64,000 nucleotides of DNA from Lentilactobacillus fungorum (GTDB taxonomy: Bacteria > Bacillota > Bacilli > Lactobacillales > Lactobacillaceae): contig NZ_BNJR01000014.1 in assembly GCF_016860605.1 (NCBI RefSeq), positions 1 through 64,000 of the forward strand, written 5' to 3'. How positions within the stretch are numbered: the first letter of the stretch is position 1; the number at the start of each line of letters is the position of its first letter. The notes under the pieces are model-generated. The model worked only from the letters and a program-made list of their open reading frames with translations. It had not been told where the DNA came from and did not search any database. Position numbers and translations under genes: made by a program. Of the stretch, positions 1 through 8,088 are shown piece by piece.

Positions 1-60
1 CCCGGGATTTCCGGCCAAGATGCCTTATGCTCCAGTTTCTAACCGCTTTGCTCCGCTCAC
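1..60 (-). repeat. 118-nt palindromic repeat, copy cut by window edge
   Basis: Half of a repeat element. Read on the minus strand it starts GTGAGCGGAGCAAAGCG and reaches the central CCCGGG at base 1. The other half lies outside the window. It begins directly after the stop codon of the P-type ATPase gene. Confidence 0.9.
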
Positions 61-1980
61 TTACTGTTTTAATGGTAATCCCGATTCCCGTAAAGATAAT
101 TGATCTGGATCAAGTTTTGCTGATTTTGTTTGATAGTTAATTAATCGCATCGCGTTAAAGATGACAACTAAGATACTTGCTTCATGGACAAACATGCCAC
201 TAGCCATGTAAATGTAACCAAGCATTAGCCCGATTAAAAGAAATCCCACTGTCGCAATGGCGATGAAGATATTTTCTTTAGTATTAGCAACCGTCTTTTT
301 CGCCAATCCAAACGCGTGAACCAGTTCGTCAAATTTTGATGCCATTAACACCACATCCGAAGTTTCGACCGCTACATCGGTACCCCCGCCCATGGCAATT
401 CCGATATCTGCTGTGGCAATTGAGGGACTATCGTTAATTCCGTCACCAATAAAGGCGATCCGATGCCCCTGGGACTGATACTTCTTAACGTACGCCACCT
501 TTTGTTCCGGCATCAATTCTGCGTGGACCGTATCAATACCAATCTGATTGGCGACCGCTTCAGCTGTTGCTTGGTTATCACCAGTTAACATGACGGTCTT
601 TTTAATGCCTAGGCGCTTAAGTTGTTGCAGACTTTCAGCGACGTTTTGACGCACAACATCCGAAATGCCTAAAATCAATTGAACTTTACCGGCAACCGCA
701 ACGATAACCGATGAACTGCCTTGGTTTTGAATGCCGACAAGGTCACTTTGTTGCTGGGTTAATAAATTAATACGGTGATCCATCATTAACGCCGCGTTGC
801 CAATCAAGACTTGCTGACCATTGATCGTTGCTTGAACGCCACGGCCCTTAATGGTGTCGACCGACTTAACCGAATACCGATCTGAGTCAATCCCGTGGTC
901 ATTTGCAAATTGAACAACGGCATTAGCCAATGGATGATCTGAATGCTGTTCAATAGCCGTTGCCATCGCCAAACTCGTGTTATCCATTCCATAGTTTTTA
1001 ACCTGAGTCACAGCCGTTTTGCCCTCTGTCAAGGTTCCGGTTTTATCAAAAACCAGTGTGTCAACGTTGGCGAGTGTATTCATAACCTCGCCACCCTTAA
1101 TTAAGACGCCGTTCTTAGCACCATTACCAATTCCGGCAACGTTTGAAACCGGCGCGCCAATCACTAACGCCCCTGGGCAGCCAAGGACTAAAACGGTGAT
1201 TGCGAGGCGAAAGTCTTTAGAAACCAGACCGACAACTAACGCGATGACTAAAACAGCTGGCGTATAATAAGTCGCAAACTTATCGATAAATTTTTCAGCC
1301 GGTGATTTCGTATCTTGAGCGTCTTCAACTAACTCCACAATCTTACCAAAGGTCGTTTCATCCCCAACTCTCGTGGTCTCAACCTTAACCGTCCCGTTAT
1401 CCAAAATTGTGCCGGCGTATACTGAATCACCAATGCTTTTGGTAACCAGTCTTGATTCGCCCGTGATACTGGCTTCATTCAAGTGGCCAGAACCGTTAAC
1501 GATTTTACCGTCAACTGGAATTTGCCCACCAGCTTTAACCAAAACCACGTCACCTACGTCAATGAAATCCACGTCAGTTTCTTCTTGATTGCCAGCTTCA
1601 TCCACCACCGTAGCAGTCGTTGGTGCCATTGCCGTCAAATTCTTAATCGAATGACGCGTTTTTGCCAATGTCTTATCTTCTAAAAAAGTGCCAAAAAGAA
1701 ACAAGAAAGTCACAATTGCCGATTCGTTGTATTCCCCAATGATAAAGGCGCCAATGACTGCGATGCTGACCAGTAATTCAATGCTGATCGTCTTAAATCG
1801 GAGTGCCGAAATGGCTCTTAACAAGATTGGCACTGCCGAAATAAGGGAAGCTAAAATAAAAGCCCCCGTATAAACCAATTGAGCGCCTAGCAAACTTCCC
1901 AGCGTCCCAATGCCAATCAGAATTGCTGTTGCTAAAGTAATTTGATTAATATGTTGATTAATGAATCGTTGAATTTTCAT
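61..1980 (-). CDS. P1B-type heavy-metal translocating ATPase (CPG motif)
   Basis: A 639-residue P-type ATPase that should pump a transition metal across the membrane using ATP. Visible motifs in order: TGES of the actuator domain near 173, the membrane motif CPG at 268-270, the phosphorylation site DKTGTLTEG with Asp312, a SDHPLA motif typical of the P1B nucleotide domain, and GDGIND near the hinge. There is no N-terminal HMA or Cys-rich metal-binding domain. Well-studied P1B pumps carry CPC, SPC or CPH at this membrane position, so CPG leaves the metal open (Cu, Zn, Cd or Mn/Fe are all possible). The promoter carries an FNR-like box at -41.5, which suggests redox-responsive expression. It is monocistronic here. 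Confidence 0.9.
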   Translation of the reverse strand: MKIQRFINQHINQITLATAILIGIGTLGSLLGAQLVYTGAFILASLISAVPILLRAISALRFKTISIELLVSIAVIGAFIIGEYNESAIVTFLFLFGTFLEDKTLAKTRHSIKNLTAMAPTTATVVDEAGNQEETDVDFIDVGDVVLVKAGGQIPVDGKIVNGSGHLNEASITGESRLVTKSIGDSVYAGTILDNGTVKVETTRVGDETTFGKIVELVEDAQDTKSPAEKFIDKFATYYTPAVLVIALVVGLVSKDFRLAITVLVLGCPGALVIGAPVSNVAGIGNGAKNGVLIKGGEVMNTLANVDTLVFDKTGTLTEGKTAVTQVKNYGMDNTSLAMATAIEQHSDHPLANAVVQFANDHGIDSDRYSVKSVDTIKGRGVQATINGQQVLIGNAALMMDHRINLLTQQQSDLVGIQNQGSSSVIVAVAGKVQLILGISDVVRQNVAESLQQLKRLGIKKTVMLTGDNQATAEAVANQIGIDTVHAELMPEQKVAYVKKYQSQGHRIAFIGDGINDSPSIATADIGIAMGGGTDVAVETSDVVLMASKFDELVHAFGLAKKTVANTKENIFIAIATVGFLLIGLMLGYIYMASGMFVHEASILVVIFNAMRLINYQTKSAKLDPDQLSLRESGLPLKQ

Positions 1981-2013
1981 AATGATTCGCTCCCGTCCTT
2001 TGATGATGATTCA

Positions 2014-2055
2014 AGTATATGAGCAAACCATCAATAAAGAATTGATGTAGATCAA
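2014..2055 (-). promoter_or_regulatory. FNR/Flp-like box and promoter of the P1B ATPase
   Basis: TTGAT-GTAG-ATCAA at 2042-2055 is a perfect FNR/CRP-family palindrome. On the minus strand it lies 22 bases upstream of a TATACT -10 hexamer (2019-2014) and no good -35 is present. If that hexamer is the -10, the palindrome is centred at -41.5, the position of class II activator sites. Flp regulators of lactic acid bacteria recognise this kind of sequence. Activation is inferred. Confidence 0.65.
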
Positions 2056-2091
2056 GTATTCACTGGGTTAATCAATAAAAATCATAACGCT

Positions 2092-2120
2092 TTGTGTATG
2101 CAAACCATTTTCTTTATAAT
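2092..2120 (+). promoter_or_regulatory. Promoter of the NAD(P)-binding protein gene
   Basis: TTGTGT (2092-2097), 17 bases, TATAAT (2115-2120). It lies 79 bases upstream of the chosen start codon. Confidence 0.55.
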
Positions 2121-2198
2121 GAAGATAGCATTTAAATTTTTAGACGCTTTGCTTCCTCTTTAGAAAAGCTGTGCTCACAAATTTATGAGGTGATACTA

Positions 2199-2840
2199 AT
2201 GAAAATTATTGTAATTGGTGCAACCGGTCGAGTTGGTTCGACCGTTGTTTCAAAACTAGCTAAGGATTCTGATATGGAAATTTATGCGGGTGCTCGCCAC
2301 CCAGAGAAGATTCCAGAATCACCAAACGTTACCCCTTTTCGAATTGATCTCTACGATACCAAAGATGATATTAAAGAAGCATTACCCGAAGCTGGCAGAT
2401 TAATTTTTGCAGCTGGTTCAGGCGGCAAGGATCTCTTACAGGTTGATCTTAACGGCGCCGTCAAAGTCATGAAGGCCGCCGAAGAAAAAGGTCTCTTACG
2501 ATTTATCATGTTAAGTTCCAAGGGATCATTGACACCGGATCTCTTTTCCGGCAAGAATCGGTCACCATTGGCAAATTATCTCATCGCAAAGTATTACGCA
2601 GATGAATGGTTAATGAATAACACTCATTTGCAGTACACAATTCTCCAGCCGACTGCTTTAGTTGATAAGCCAGGTTCCGGTAAAGTCACTTTGGGCGATT
2701 ACACGACCAACGAGAACAGCATTGAAAACGTTGCTGAAGTCCTGATTGGTCTGGCGGAACACAATGCTTCAATTGGAGAAGTTATTGAAATGAGTACTGG
2801 TAATGAGCCAATCCCAGACGCAATTAACCATTTGACCTAA
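2199..2840 (+). CDS. Atypical SDR / NmrA-like NAD(P)-binding protein
   Basis: A 213-residue cytosolic protein with a Rossmann fold. The N-terminal beta strand and glycine motif (IGATGRVG, residues 6-13) bind NAD(P). Later the sequence has an FIMLSSKGS strand and a YLIAKYYADEWL segment, as in NAD(P)H-binding YwnB/YhfK-type proteins. A GTG nine bases upstream is in frame, but the ATG at 2199 is preceded by GAGGTGA with good spacing, so I use the ATG. It is alone and ends at its own terminator. The substrate is unknown. Confidence 0.8.
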   Translation: MKIIVIGATGRVGSTVVSKLAKDSDMEIYAGARHPEKIPESPNVTPFRIDLYDTKDDIKEALPEAGRLIFAAGSGGKDLLQVDLNGAVKVMKAAEEKGLLRFIMLSSKGSLTPDLFSGKNRSPLANYLIAKYYADEWLMNNTHLQYTILQPTALVDKPGSGKVTLGDYTTNENSIENVAEVLIGLAEHNASIGEVIEMSTGNEPIPDAINHLT

Positions 2841-2862
2841 ACTGATTTTTTATGTAAATTTT

Positions 2863-2914
2863 TAAGAGGCAAGCTGACATTTCCATTTTAAGGACTGTTA
2901 GTTTGCCTCTTTTC
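2863..2914 (+). terminator. Intrinsic terminator after the SDR gene
   Basis: A hairpin with arms around AAGAGGCAA and TTTGCCTCTT followed by a T-rich run. Confidence 0.75.
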
Positions 2915-3002
2915 GTATGTTAGAATTATTTACATTTTCGCCAACAGACTTCATTTCTTTGGCAAAAAATTATTGACGTCACTTATTGCTATCATAATGA
3001 CC

Positions 3003-3100
3003 TTGGTGTCGCTTACAAGATTACTTATAATTCTCTTATTTTCTAATTGATTTCAAAAAATACTGGAAGTTTTAAAACGATGATGTTAGAATTTATGACA
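3003..3100 (+). promoter_or_regulatory. amtB promoter region with GlnR/TnrA box
   Basis: Candidate promoters are TTGGTG-N17-TATAAT (3003-3031) and TTGATT-N18-TTTAAA (3047-3076). TGTTA-N7-TGACA at 3084-3100 matches the GlnR/TnrA consensus TGTNA-N7-TNACA exactly. It lies just downstream of both promoters, so repression under good nitrogen supply is the likely effect. Confidence 0.7.
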
Positions 3101-3123
3101 TTAAGAAAAAGGGAAGCGATGTT

Positions 3124-4455
3124 ATGAATGCGGCAAATACATCTTTTATGATTCTATCCAGTATTTTAGTCTTGTTCATGACCCCCGGCTTAGCGTTTTT
3201 TTATGGGGGCCTGGTTTCAAAGCGAAACGTAGTTAACACGATGTTGTCCGTCTTTATCATGACCGGTGTCGCCATTGTGTTATGGATCGTTATCGGCTAT
3301 TCATTATCCTTTTCCGGCAATATTGGCGGCGTGATCGGCAATGTCCAAAATTTTTTCATGAACGGTGTCGATCTTACCGCGCTTACGGCAACTAAAATTC
3401 CGACCGGGATTTTTTCAGTGTTTGAAATGATGTTTGCCATTATTACACCGGCATTATTTGTTGGCGCCGTTGTTGGCCGGATTAAGTTTAACTTTTTATT
3501 AGTCTTTTTGATTCTCTGGTCCATTATTATCTATTATCCAATGGTTCACTTAGTTTGGAGTCCCCACGGCATTCTTTACGGCCTTGGCGTCCTCGACTTT
3601 GCCGGTGGTACCGTTGTTCATATTAATGCAGGGGTCACGGCCTTCGTCTTGTCCGCCTTTTTAGGCAAACGAATTAAGTTTGGTGATCGGCCGCACAATC
3701 ACTACAACCTGCCATGGGTTTTGCTTGGCGCAACCATTCTTTGGATTGGCTGGTATGGCTTTAACGCCGGGTCGGCATTAGGCGTTGATAACATCGCAGC
3801 TCAAGCGACCATCACAACCACCATGTCAACCGGGACCGCCATGGTAACTTGGATGATTCTTGATATGGTGATCTCTGGCAAGCCAACCTTGGTAGGCGTT
3901 TGTACCGGCACCCTTTGTGGACTAGTTGGCATCACGCCGGCCTGTGGGTTTGTCACCATTGCCGGTTCGTTTTGGATTGGGATGTTCTCAACCTTTGCCA
4001 GTTACTTCTTTGTTAACTACCTGAAAGATCGAATTGGCGTTGACGATGCATTAGACGCCTTTGGCTGCCACGGTGTCAGCGGGATTGTCGGTAGTGTGGC
4101 TACCGGGCTGTTTGCAACCAAAACGGTTAACCCGATCGTTACTCACAATGGTGTCTTTTACGGCGGCGGCTTTCACCAGTTTGGTATCCAATTATTGGCT
4201 ACGGCTGTCACCATCGTCTTTGTCATCATTGCCGCTTCAATTATCATCAAAGGGCTCAGCCTCATTATGCCAATGCGGGTTGATCGCAAAGAAGAGGAAC
4301 TTGGGCTTGATCAAGGCGAGCACGGCGAAGAAGCCGACTACACCGTTGGCATGAGTGACGACCTCGCCGAATACCGTTCCGACATGAACCTCTATTCAAA
4401 AGAATTCCGTGGGCAAATGGCAAACTTGGCGCCAAAAGATCCTCCAACTCACTAA
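3124..4455 (+). CDS. amtB: Ammonium transporter AmtB/Amt
   Basis: A 443-residue polytopic membrane protein of the Amt/Mep/Rh family that moves ammonium or ammonia into the cell. Family motifs are clear: MTPGLAFFYGGLV near the start, DFAGGTVVHINAG with the first pore histidine, WYGFNAGSALG, and FGCHGVSGIVG with the second pore histidine. The C-terminal tail of about 65 residues is cytosolic and charged. No PII gene (glnK) is adjacent, although amtB-glnK pairs are common in bacteria. The GlnR box just upstream fits nitrogen control. The start is an ATG behind AGGGAAG. A strong hairpin terminator follows. Confidence 0.95.
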   Translation: MNAANTSFMILSSILVLFMTPGLAFFYGGLVSKRNVVNTMLSVFIMTGVAIVLWIVIGYSLSFSGNIGGVIGNVQNFFMNGVDLTALTATKIPTGIFSVFEMMFAIITPALFVGAVVGRIKFNFLLVFLILWSIIIYYPMVHLVWSPHGILYGLGVLDFAGGTVVHINAGVTAFVLSAFLGKRIKFGDRPHNHYNLPWVLLGATILWIGWYGFNAGSALGVDNIAAQATITTTMSTGTAMVTWMILDMVISGKPTLVGVCTGTLCGLVGITPACGFVTIAGSFWIGMFSTFASYFFVNYLKDRIGVDDALDAFGCHGVSGIVGSVATGLFATKTVNPIVTHNGVFYGGGFHQFGIQLLATAVTIVFVIIAASIIIKGLSLIMPMRVDRKEEELGLDQGEHGEEADYTVGMSDDLAEYRSDMNLYSKEFRGQMANLAPKDPPTH

Positions 4456-4516
4456 GAATCAAACTTAATTGATTAAAGTCACAACTTTCTGCCCATTCAT
4501 TGTAGAAAATTGCATC

Positions 4517-4567
4517 ATCCCCATAGTAATTACGCGTTATTGAAGCGTAACTGCCGTGGGGATTTTC
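4517..4567 (+). terminator. Intrinsic terminator after amtB
   Basis: ATCCCCA (4517-4523) pairs with TGGGGAT (4557-4563), with an inner TTACGC/GCGTAA stem, followed by TTTTCTT. Confidence 0.8.
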
Positions 4568-4674
4568 TTATGGCTGGCTTGTCATTTCTTCGCGGTAAGC
4601 ATAATATTCAATATGTATCAAATAGTTGATTTAGCCCATCGAAGACTCATTGGGTATTTAAGGGAGGAACACTG

Positions 4675-5823
4675 TTGGCGGATAAAAATTTTTTACCTCT
4701 CCCCAAGGAGCTGCAAGCGCAATTGGGGATTAGAGCTGGGAACAACGTTGAGGTAATGTTCACCGAAACAGGGATTATGATCAAATCACCACAAAAACCG
4801 CTGAACATTAAAAAACGGCGTTGGCGTACAGTTATTTTGACCGTCTTGATGACGATTATTTTTTTGAGCTATTTTTTGGTTCGCCGCATCACTTACGTCT
4901 CTTTGACCGGTGGCGAATCAGTCGCTACTGCTTGTCTTGGATTATCAACAATGAGCGGTTTAATTAGCTTTACCATTTCATTCATTCAACTTAAACGAGC
5001 CAAAGAATCAGTGGTCCAGGCCATCTCTTGGCGGAACTTCCCAACGATTGTGGCCGCTGGCGCCTTGATTAGTTTTATGGTCATGGCCGGCCTATTTTGG
5101 TTGATCGGCAATATTTTTAAAGGCGCCAAGTTTGATCTGGTGACCTCCACAGCCGTCTTTGGCGTCATCACGTTGATCATCACTCAGATGATGGCCAACG
5201 TCGTGCCGCAACTTTCCTCTCGACTGCTGACAAATACCTTTATCGCCATTATCGTCAGCGGCATGGTCTTGGCGATGCTTAGTAATCAAAATCTATATTG
5301 GTGGAAACGCAATTTAAGTTTTCTTGGCACCATTGACGCGCAAAATGCTTGGGAATTCAATCTCACGCTAATTTTCTCCGGGCTCATCCTAATTGCGCTC
5401 ATTGATTACCTGTTTGTGTCGTTGAAACGGGTATTTAACCGAAACCGCCGACTATTGGTTTTGCGGATTCTTTTAACGCTGTTAGCCTTAGATTTGGCCT
5501 TCGTCGGCATTTTCCCCAATAACCTGCAGCTGCACTTATTGCATAATCGGGTGGCCGGCTCACTGGTTTATTTAGTCCTAGCCCTTATTTTAAGTATCAA
5601 GTGGCTACTACCAAATATTTCATCAGATTTTCTTCACCTCTCGTGGCTAATTGCCGGCGCGCTCTTACTTGGCGAAATTCTTTTTCAAGTAGTGGGTTAC
5701 TTATCGCTAACCGCATTTGAAATCTTAGCTTTTCTATTAGCGTTTAGTTGGCTGGTAATGCTTTTTGAACGACTAAATGATTACTTAGAACCTACCCGTA
5801 TCCGACACTACGTTGTAAAATAA
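4675..5823 (+). CDS. AbrB-like domain fused to a multi-pass membrane protein
   Basis: A 382-residue protein. Residues 1 to about 40 look like a SpoVT/AbrB or MazE swapped-hairpin domain (FLPLPKELQAQLGI, then GNNVEVMFTETGIMIK). A basic stretch (KKRRW) leads into roughly ten hydrophobic segments up to the C-terminus. The pattern VGIFPNN...LH in the membrane part is reminiscent of DUF998-type proteins, which is a weak match. The start is TTG at 4675; AGGGAGGA at 4661-4668 sits at the right distance and no ATG fits the AbrB-like N-terminus. It heads a run with the Nudix gene 17 bases downstream. Function is unknown; the fold may act as an oligomerisation or DNA-tethering module. Confidence 0.75.
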   Translation: MADKNFLPLPKELQAQLGIRAGNNVEVMFTETGIMIKSPQKPLNIKKRRWRTVILTVLMTIIFLSYFLVRRITYVSLTGGESVATACLGLSTMSGLISFTISFIQLKRAKESVVQAISWRNFPTIVAAGALISFMVMAGLFWLIGNIFKGAKFDLVTSTAVFGVITLIITQMMANVVPQLSSRLLTNTFIAIIVSGMVLAMLSNQNLYWWKRNLSFLGTIDAQNAWEFNLTLIFSGLILIALIDYLFVSLKRVFNRNRRLLVLRILLTLLALDLAFVGIFPNNLQLHLLHNRVAGSLVYLVLALILSIKWLLPNISSDFLHLSWLIAGALLLGEILFQVVGYLSLTAFEILAFLLAFSWLVMLFERLNDYLEPTRIRHYVVK

Positions 5824-5840
5824 ACGATTGAGGTGATGAG

Positions 5841-6350
5841 ATGACTTATTCCAGAACTGAACCAATCGAAATGGTCAATATGTGTATGATTTACAACCGG
5901 GAAACAGATGAAGTACTTGTTGAAGATAAAACCGACGTCGCTTGGAAATTTGGCCATACGTTTCCCGGTGGCCACGTTGAAAAGGGTGAAAGCTTATACG
6001 ACGCCATGGTTCGTGAAGTACGCGAAGAAACCGGCCTTCAAATTAGCCACTTAGAATCCTGTGGCACCGTCGAATGGGTTAACACCAACCCCGCATATCG
6101 GCGAATTGGCTTTTTATATCGAACCAGCCAATTCAGCGGTCAATTGAAACCATCGACGGAAGGCAAAATTTACTGGTTGCCTTTAAGTGATTTAACTGAA
6201 GCAAATACCGCTGAAAGTTTTATGAAAATGCTTAAAATTTTCACCGATCGTTACGCCGTTGACGCAACCTCACCAATCATGAATGGCTCGCTCACCATAA
6301 TCCCCAAACATGACTCATCAGCTAAATCATCATACAATGAGTATGACTAG
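5841..6350 (+). CDS. Nudix hydrolase
   Basis: A 169-residue Nudix protein. The Nudix box is complete (GGHVEKGESLYDAMVREVRE then ETGL), with the catalytic REVREE glutamates that bind Mg2+. Such enzymes hydrolyse a nucleoside diphosphate linked to another group; 8-oxo-dGTP-type substrates are typical for this size, but the substrate cannot be read from the sequence. The ribosome binding site is GAGGTGATGAG directly before the ATG. It lies between the AbrB-membrane gene and the lipid kinase gene with short gaps, so co-transcription is likely. Confidence 0.85.
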   Translation: MTYSRTEPIEMVNMCMIYNRETDEVLVEDKTDVAWKFGHTFPGGHVEKGESLYDAMVREVREETGLQISHLESCGTVEWVNTNPAYRRIGFLYRTSQFSGQLKPSTEGKIYWLPLSDLTEANTAESFMKMLKIFTDRYAVDATSPIMNGSLTIIPKHDSSAKSSYNEYD

Positions 6351-6375
6351 CCAAGGATGACAAGGGAGGTGCGCC

Positions 6376-7263
6376 ATGCAAAACTTCGTAATTATTTATA
6401 ACGGTAATGCCGGCAAAAGTGATAATGAACGAATCGCTAATCAGGCAAAAACTTTTCTTGAAAAGAACGGTAAAACTGTTACTTTACAAAAGACAAAATC
6501 TGAAAAAGATGCTATATCGAAGGCTGCCTCGGCGGTAGGTCAATATGATTGTTTAATCACAATTGGAGGCGATGGCTCTATTAATACCGTTTGTACTGGA
6601 TTCTTGCAAGCTGGCCAAGCAATTCCGCTGGGGGTCATTCCGGGCGGGACAGTTAATAACTTCGCCCGAGCGTTGAAGATTCCCTTAAATACCGATGACG
6701 CGATTAAAAATCTCCTAACGGGTACCCGAAAAAAAGTTGATTTAGGAACGATTGGCCCAACCCCGATGATCAGCAGTTTAACTTTAGGCCGACTGGCTGA
6801 TATTGCTAGGAATATTAAGGACGATGAAAAGAAAAAATTTGGCAAGCTCATTTATCTCGTCAAAGGGTTTAAGGAATTATTTACGAACCGTTCTTATAAA
6901 TTGAGAATTTCGGCTAACGGCCGTGTTGAAACTTTGCGGGCTCAAATTCTGTTAATAACGACCACTAACTCTGTTGGCGGCTATATTGATTTTAATCCAG
7001 AGGCTTCATATGATGATGACTATTTACATGTGTTTATATTAAAAAAATTTACATTGCCCAAATTATTCGCCTACCTTTCTTATTTTCTTACAGGTAACTT
7101 GAAAAACAACGATGATGTTAAGTACTTTAAGTGCCAAACTGTTAAAATCGAAGGCTTATCACGCCGAGAAATCCAAGCCCGGATTGATGGCGACCCGGCG
7201 ATGGCACTGCCAATTACGGTTAAAACTAAAGCCAACTTTTTACAAGTTATCATGCCAAACTAA
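6376..7263 (+). CDS. Diacylglycerol kinase-family lipid kinase
   Basis: A 295-residue protein of the DAGK catalytic family (DgkB/YegS/BmrU type). It has the N-terminal NGNAG motif, the nucleotide-binding ITIGGDGSINTV (GGDGS here in place of the common GGDGT), and GVIPGGTVNNFARAL, which is diagnostic for the family. The C-terminal half is the beta-rich domain ending in a DGDPA motif (ARIDGDPA). It probably phosphorylates diacylglycerol or a related lipid at the inner membrane face. The RBS is GGGAGGTG. It is the third gene of a run starting at 4675 and is followed by a terminator. Confidence 0.88.
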   Translation: MQNFVIIYNGNAGKSDNERIANQAKTFLEKNGKTVTLQKTKSEKDAISKAASAVGQYDCLITIGGDGSINTVCTGFLQAGQAIPLGVIPGGTVNNFARALKIPLNTDDAIKNLLTGTRKKVDLGTIGPTPMISSLTLGRLADIARNIKDDEKKKFGKLIYLVKGFKELFTNRSYKLRISANGRVETLRAQILLITTTNSVGGYIDFNPEASYDDDYLHVFILKKFTLPKLFAYLSYFLTGNLKNNDDVKYFKCQTVKIEGLSRREIQARIDGDPAMALPITVKTKANFLQVIMPN

Positions 7264-7281
7264 TATTTCTGATATGAATCG

Positions 7282-7349
7282 AATAAACAGCCCAACCGAA
7301 TTAGTCAAGTCACTGGATCATCTTGGCAGTACGGTTGAGCTGTTTATTT
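7282..7349. terminator. Hairpin terminator, bidirectional
   Basis: AATAAACAGC (7282-7291) plus CAACCG pair with CGGTTG plus GCTGTTTATT (7339-7348). It separates the plus-strand lipid kinase gene from the minus-strand small gene that follows. Confidence 0.75.
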
Positions 7350-7374
7350 GGCTGTTAATATTTAGAGCTAAATG

Positions 7375-7488
7375 TTAACGTTTGGCTCGCTGTTCTTTAT
7401 ATGAACGAAATTGCTGATAAATCGAATAGGCTAATTGCCCTACTGCGATGATCATCGATAATTTTGTCCAAAAACCAGTTTTTTTCAT
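7375..7488 (-). CDS. Small 37-residue membrane-type protein
   Basis: A 37-codon reading frame on the minus strand with a strong GGAGGGATGGTA Shine-Dalgarno region directly before its ATG and a bidirectional hairpin just after its TAA. The protein starts MKKTGFWTKLSMIIAVGQLA, giving a basic N-terminus, a short hydrophobic segment (about residues 9-22) and a basic, glutamine-rich tail. I do not recognise it. It is too short for domain evidence, but the RBS and terminator support a real gene. Confidence 0.5.
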   Translation of the reverse strand: MKKTGFWTKLSMIIAVGQLAYSIYQQFRSYKEQRAKR

Positions 7489-7501
7489 TACCATCCCTCC
7501 A

Positions 7502-7618
7502 GTGAGCGGAGCAAAGCGGTTAGAAGCTGGAGCCTAAGTTATCTTGGCCGGAAATCCCGGGCTTGGATTTTTGGCCGAGATGGCTTAGGTGCAAGCTTCT
7601 GCTTTGCGGAGCTATCCT
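7502..7618 (+). repeat. 118-nt palindromic repeat, 117-nt class
   Basis: It starts GTGAGCGGAGCAAAGCG and ends GAGCTATCCT. Inner arms are CTTGGCCGGAAATCC and GGATTTTTGGCCGAG. First of four tandem copies. Confidence 0.95.
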
Positions 7619-7625
7619 AAAATCA

Positions 7626-7743
7626 GTGAGCGGAGCAAAGCGCTTAAAAGTCGGAGCAGAAGTCTCCTTCAACAGAAATTCCCGGGTTTGGAATTTTTGT
7701 TGAAGGTGCTTATGCGCAGACTTTTGCTTTGCGCAGCTGTCCT
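7626..7743 (+). repeat. 118-nt palindromic repeat
   Basis: Outer arms are of CAAAGC/GCTTTG type, the middle arm is AAAGTC/GACTTT and the inner arms are CCTTCAACA/TGTTGAAGG. Second copy of the tandem group, seven bases after the first. Confidence 0.95.
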
Positions 7744-7749
7744 AATAAA

Positions 7750-7867
7750 GTGAGCGAAGCCAGGCGCTTAGAAAGCGGCGTATAAGGCTCCTCGGATAGG
7801 AATTCCCGGGCTTGGAATTTCTGTCCGAGATGCTTATACGGAGCTTTCTGCCTGGCGCAGCCGTCCT
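7750..7867 (+). repeat. 118-nt palindromic repeat
   Basis: Outer arms are of CCAGGC/GCCTGG type and the inner arms are CTCGGATAG/CTGTCCGAG (one G-U pair). Third copy of the group, six bases (AATAAA) after the second. Confidence 0.95.
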
Positions 7868-7873
7868 AATAAA

Positions 7874-7991
7874 GTGAGCAGAGCCAGGCGCTTAGAAAGC
7901 GGCGTATAAGGCTCCTCTAACGGAAATTCCCGGTTCTGGAGTTTTTGTTAAGGGTGCTTATACGCAGACTTCTGCTTTGCGCAGCTGTCCT
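7874..7991 (+). repeat. 118-nt palindromic repeat, chimeric copy
   Basis: The left outer arm is CCAGGC type with AAAGCGG, but the right side is GACTTCTGCTTTGCG, belonging to the CAAAGC type. The outer stem is therefore broken, as expected from recombination between neighbouring copies. Confidence 0.93.
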
Positions 7992-8088
7992 ACAAAACAA
8001 ACAGCTCCCTTACAAGTTAATCATCATTTTAATTAAAGAACTGGTCGTTCGCAATTTTAAACTCTGGCGTCTAACAAAATAACGCTAC

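Noticed and set aside
1019-1588. Plus-strand frames of 70-80 codons opposite the P1B ATPase gene
   Set aside because: Antisense shadows of a strongly conserved gene; no RBS or family features.
2190-2198. GTG start for the SDR protein
   Set aside because: It overlaps the Shine-Dalgarno sequence of the ATG at 2199.
7502-7991. Idea that the tandem palindromes are an integron attC array
   Set aside because: No cassettes, no integrase, no core-site consensus, and no ORFs between copies; spacers are only 4-7 bases.
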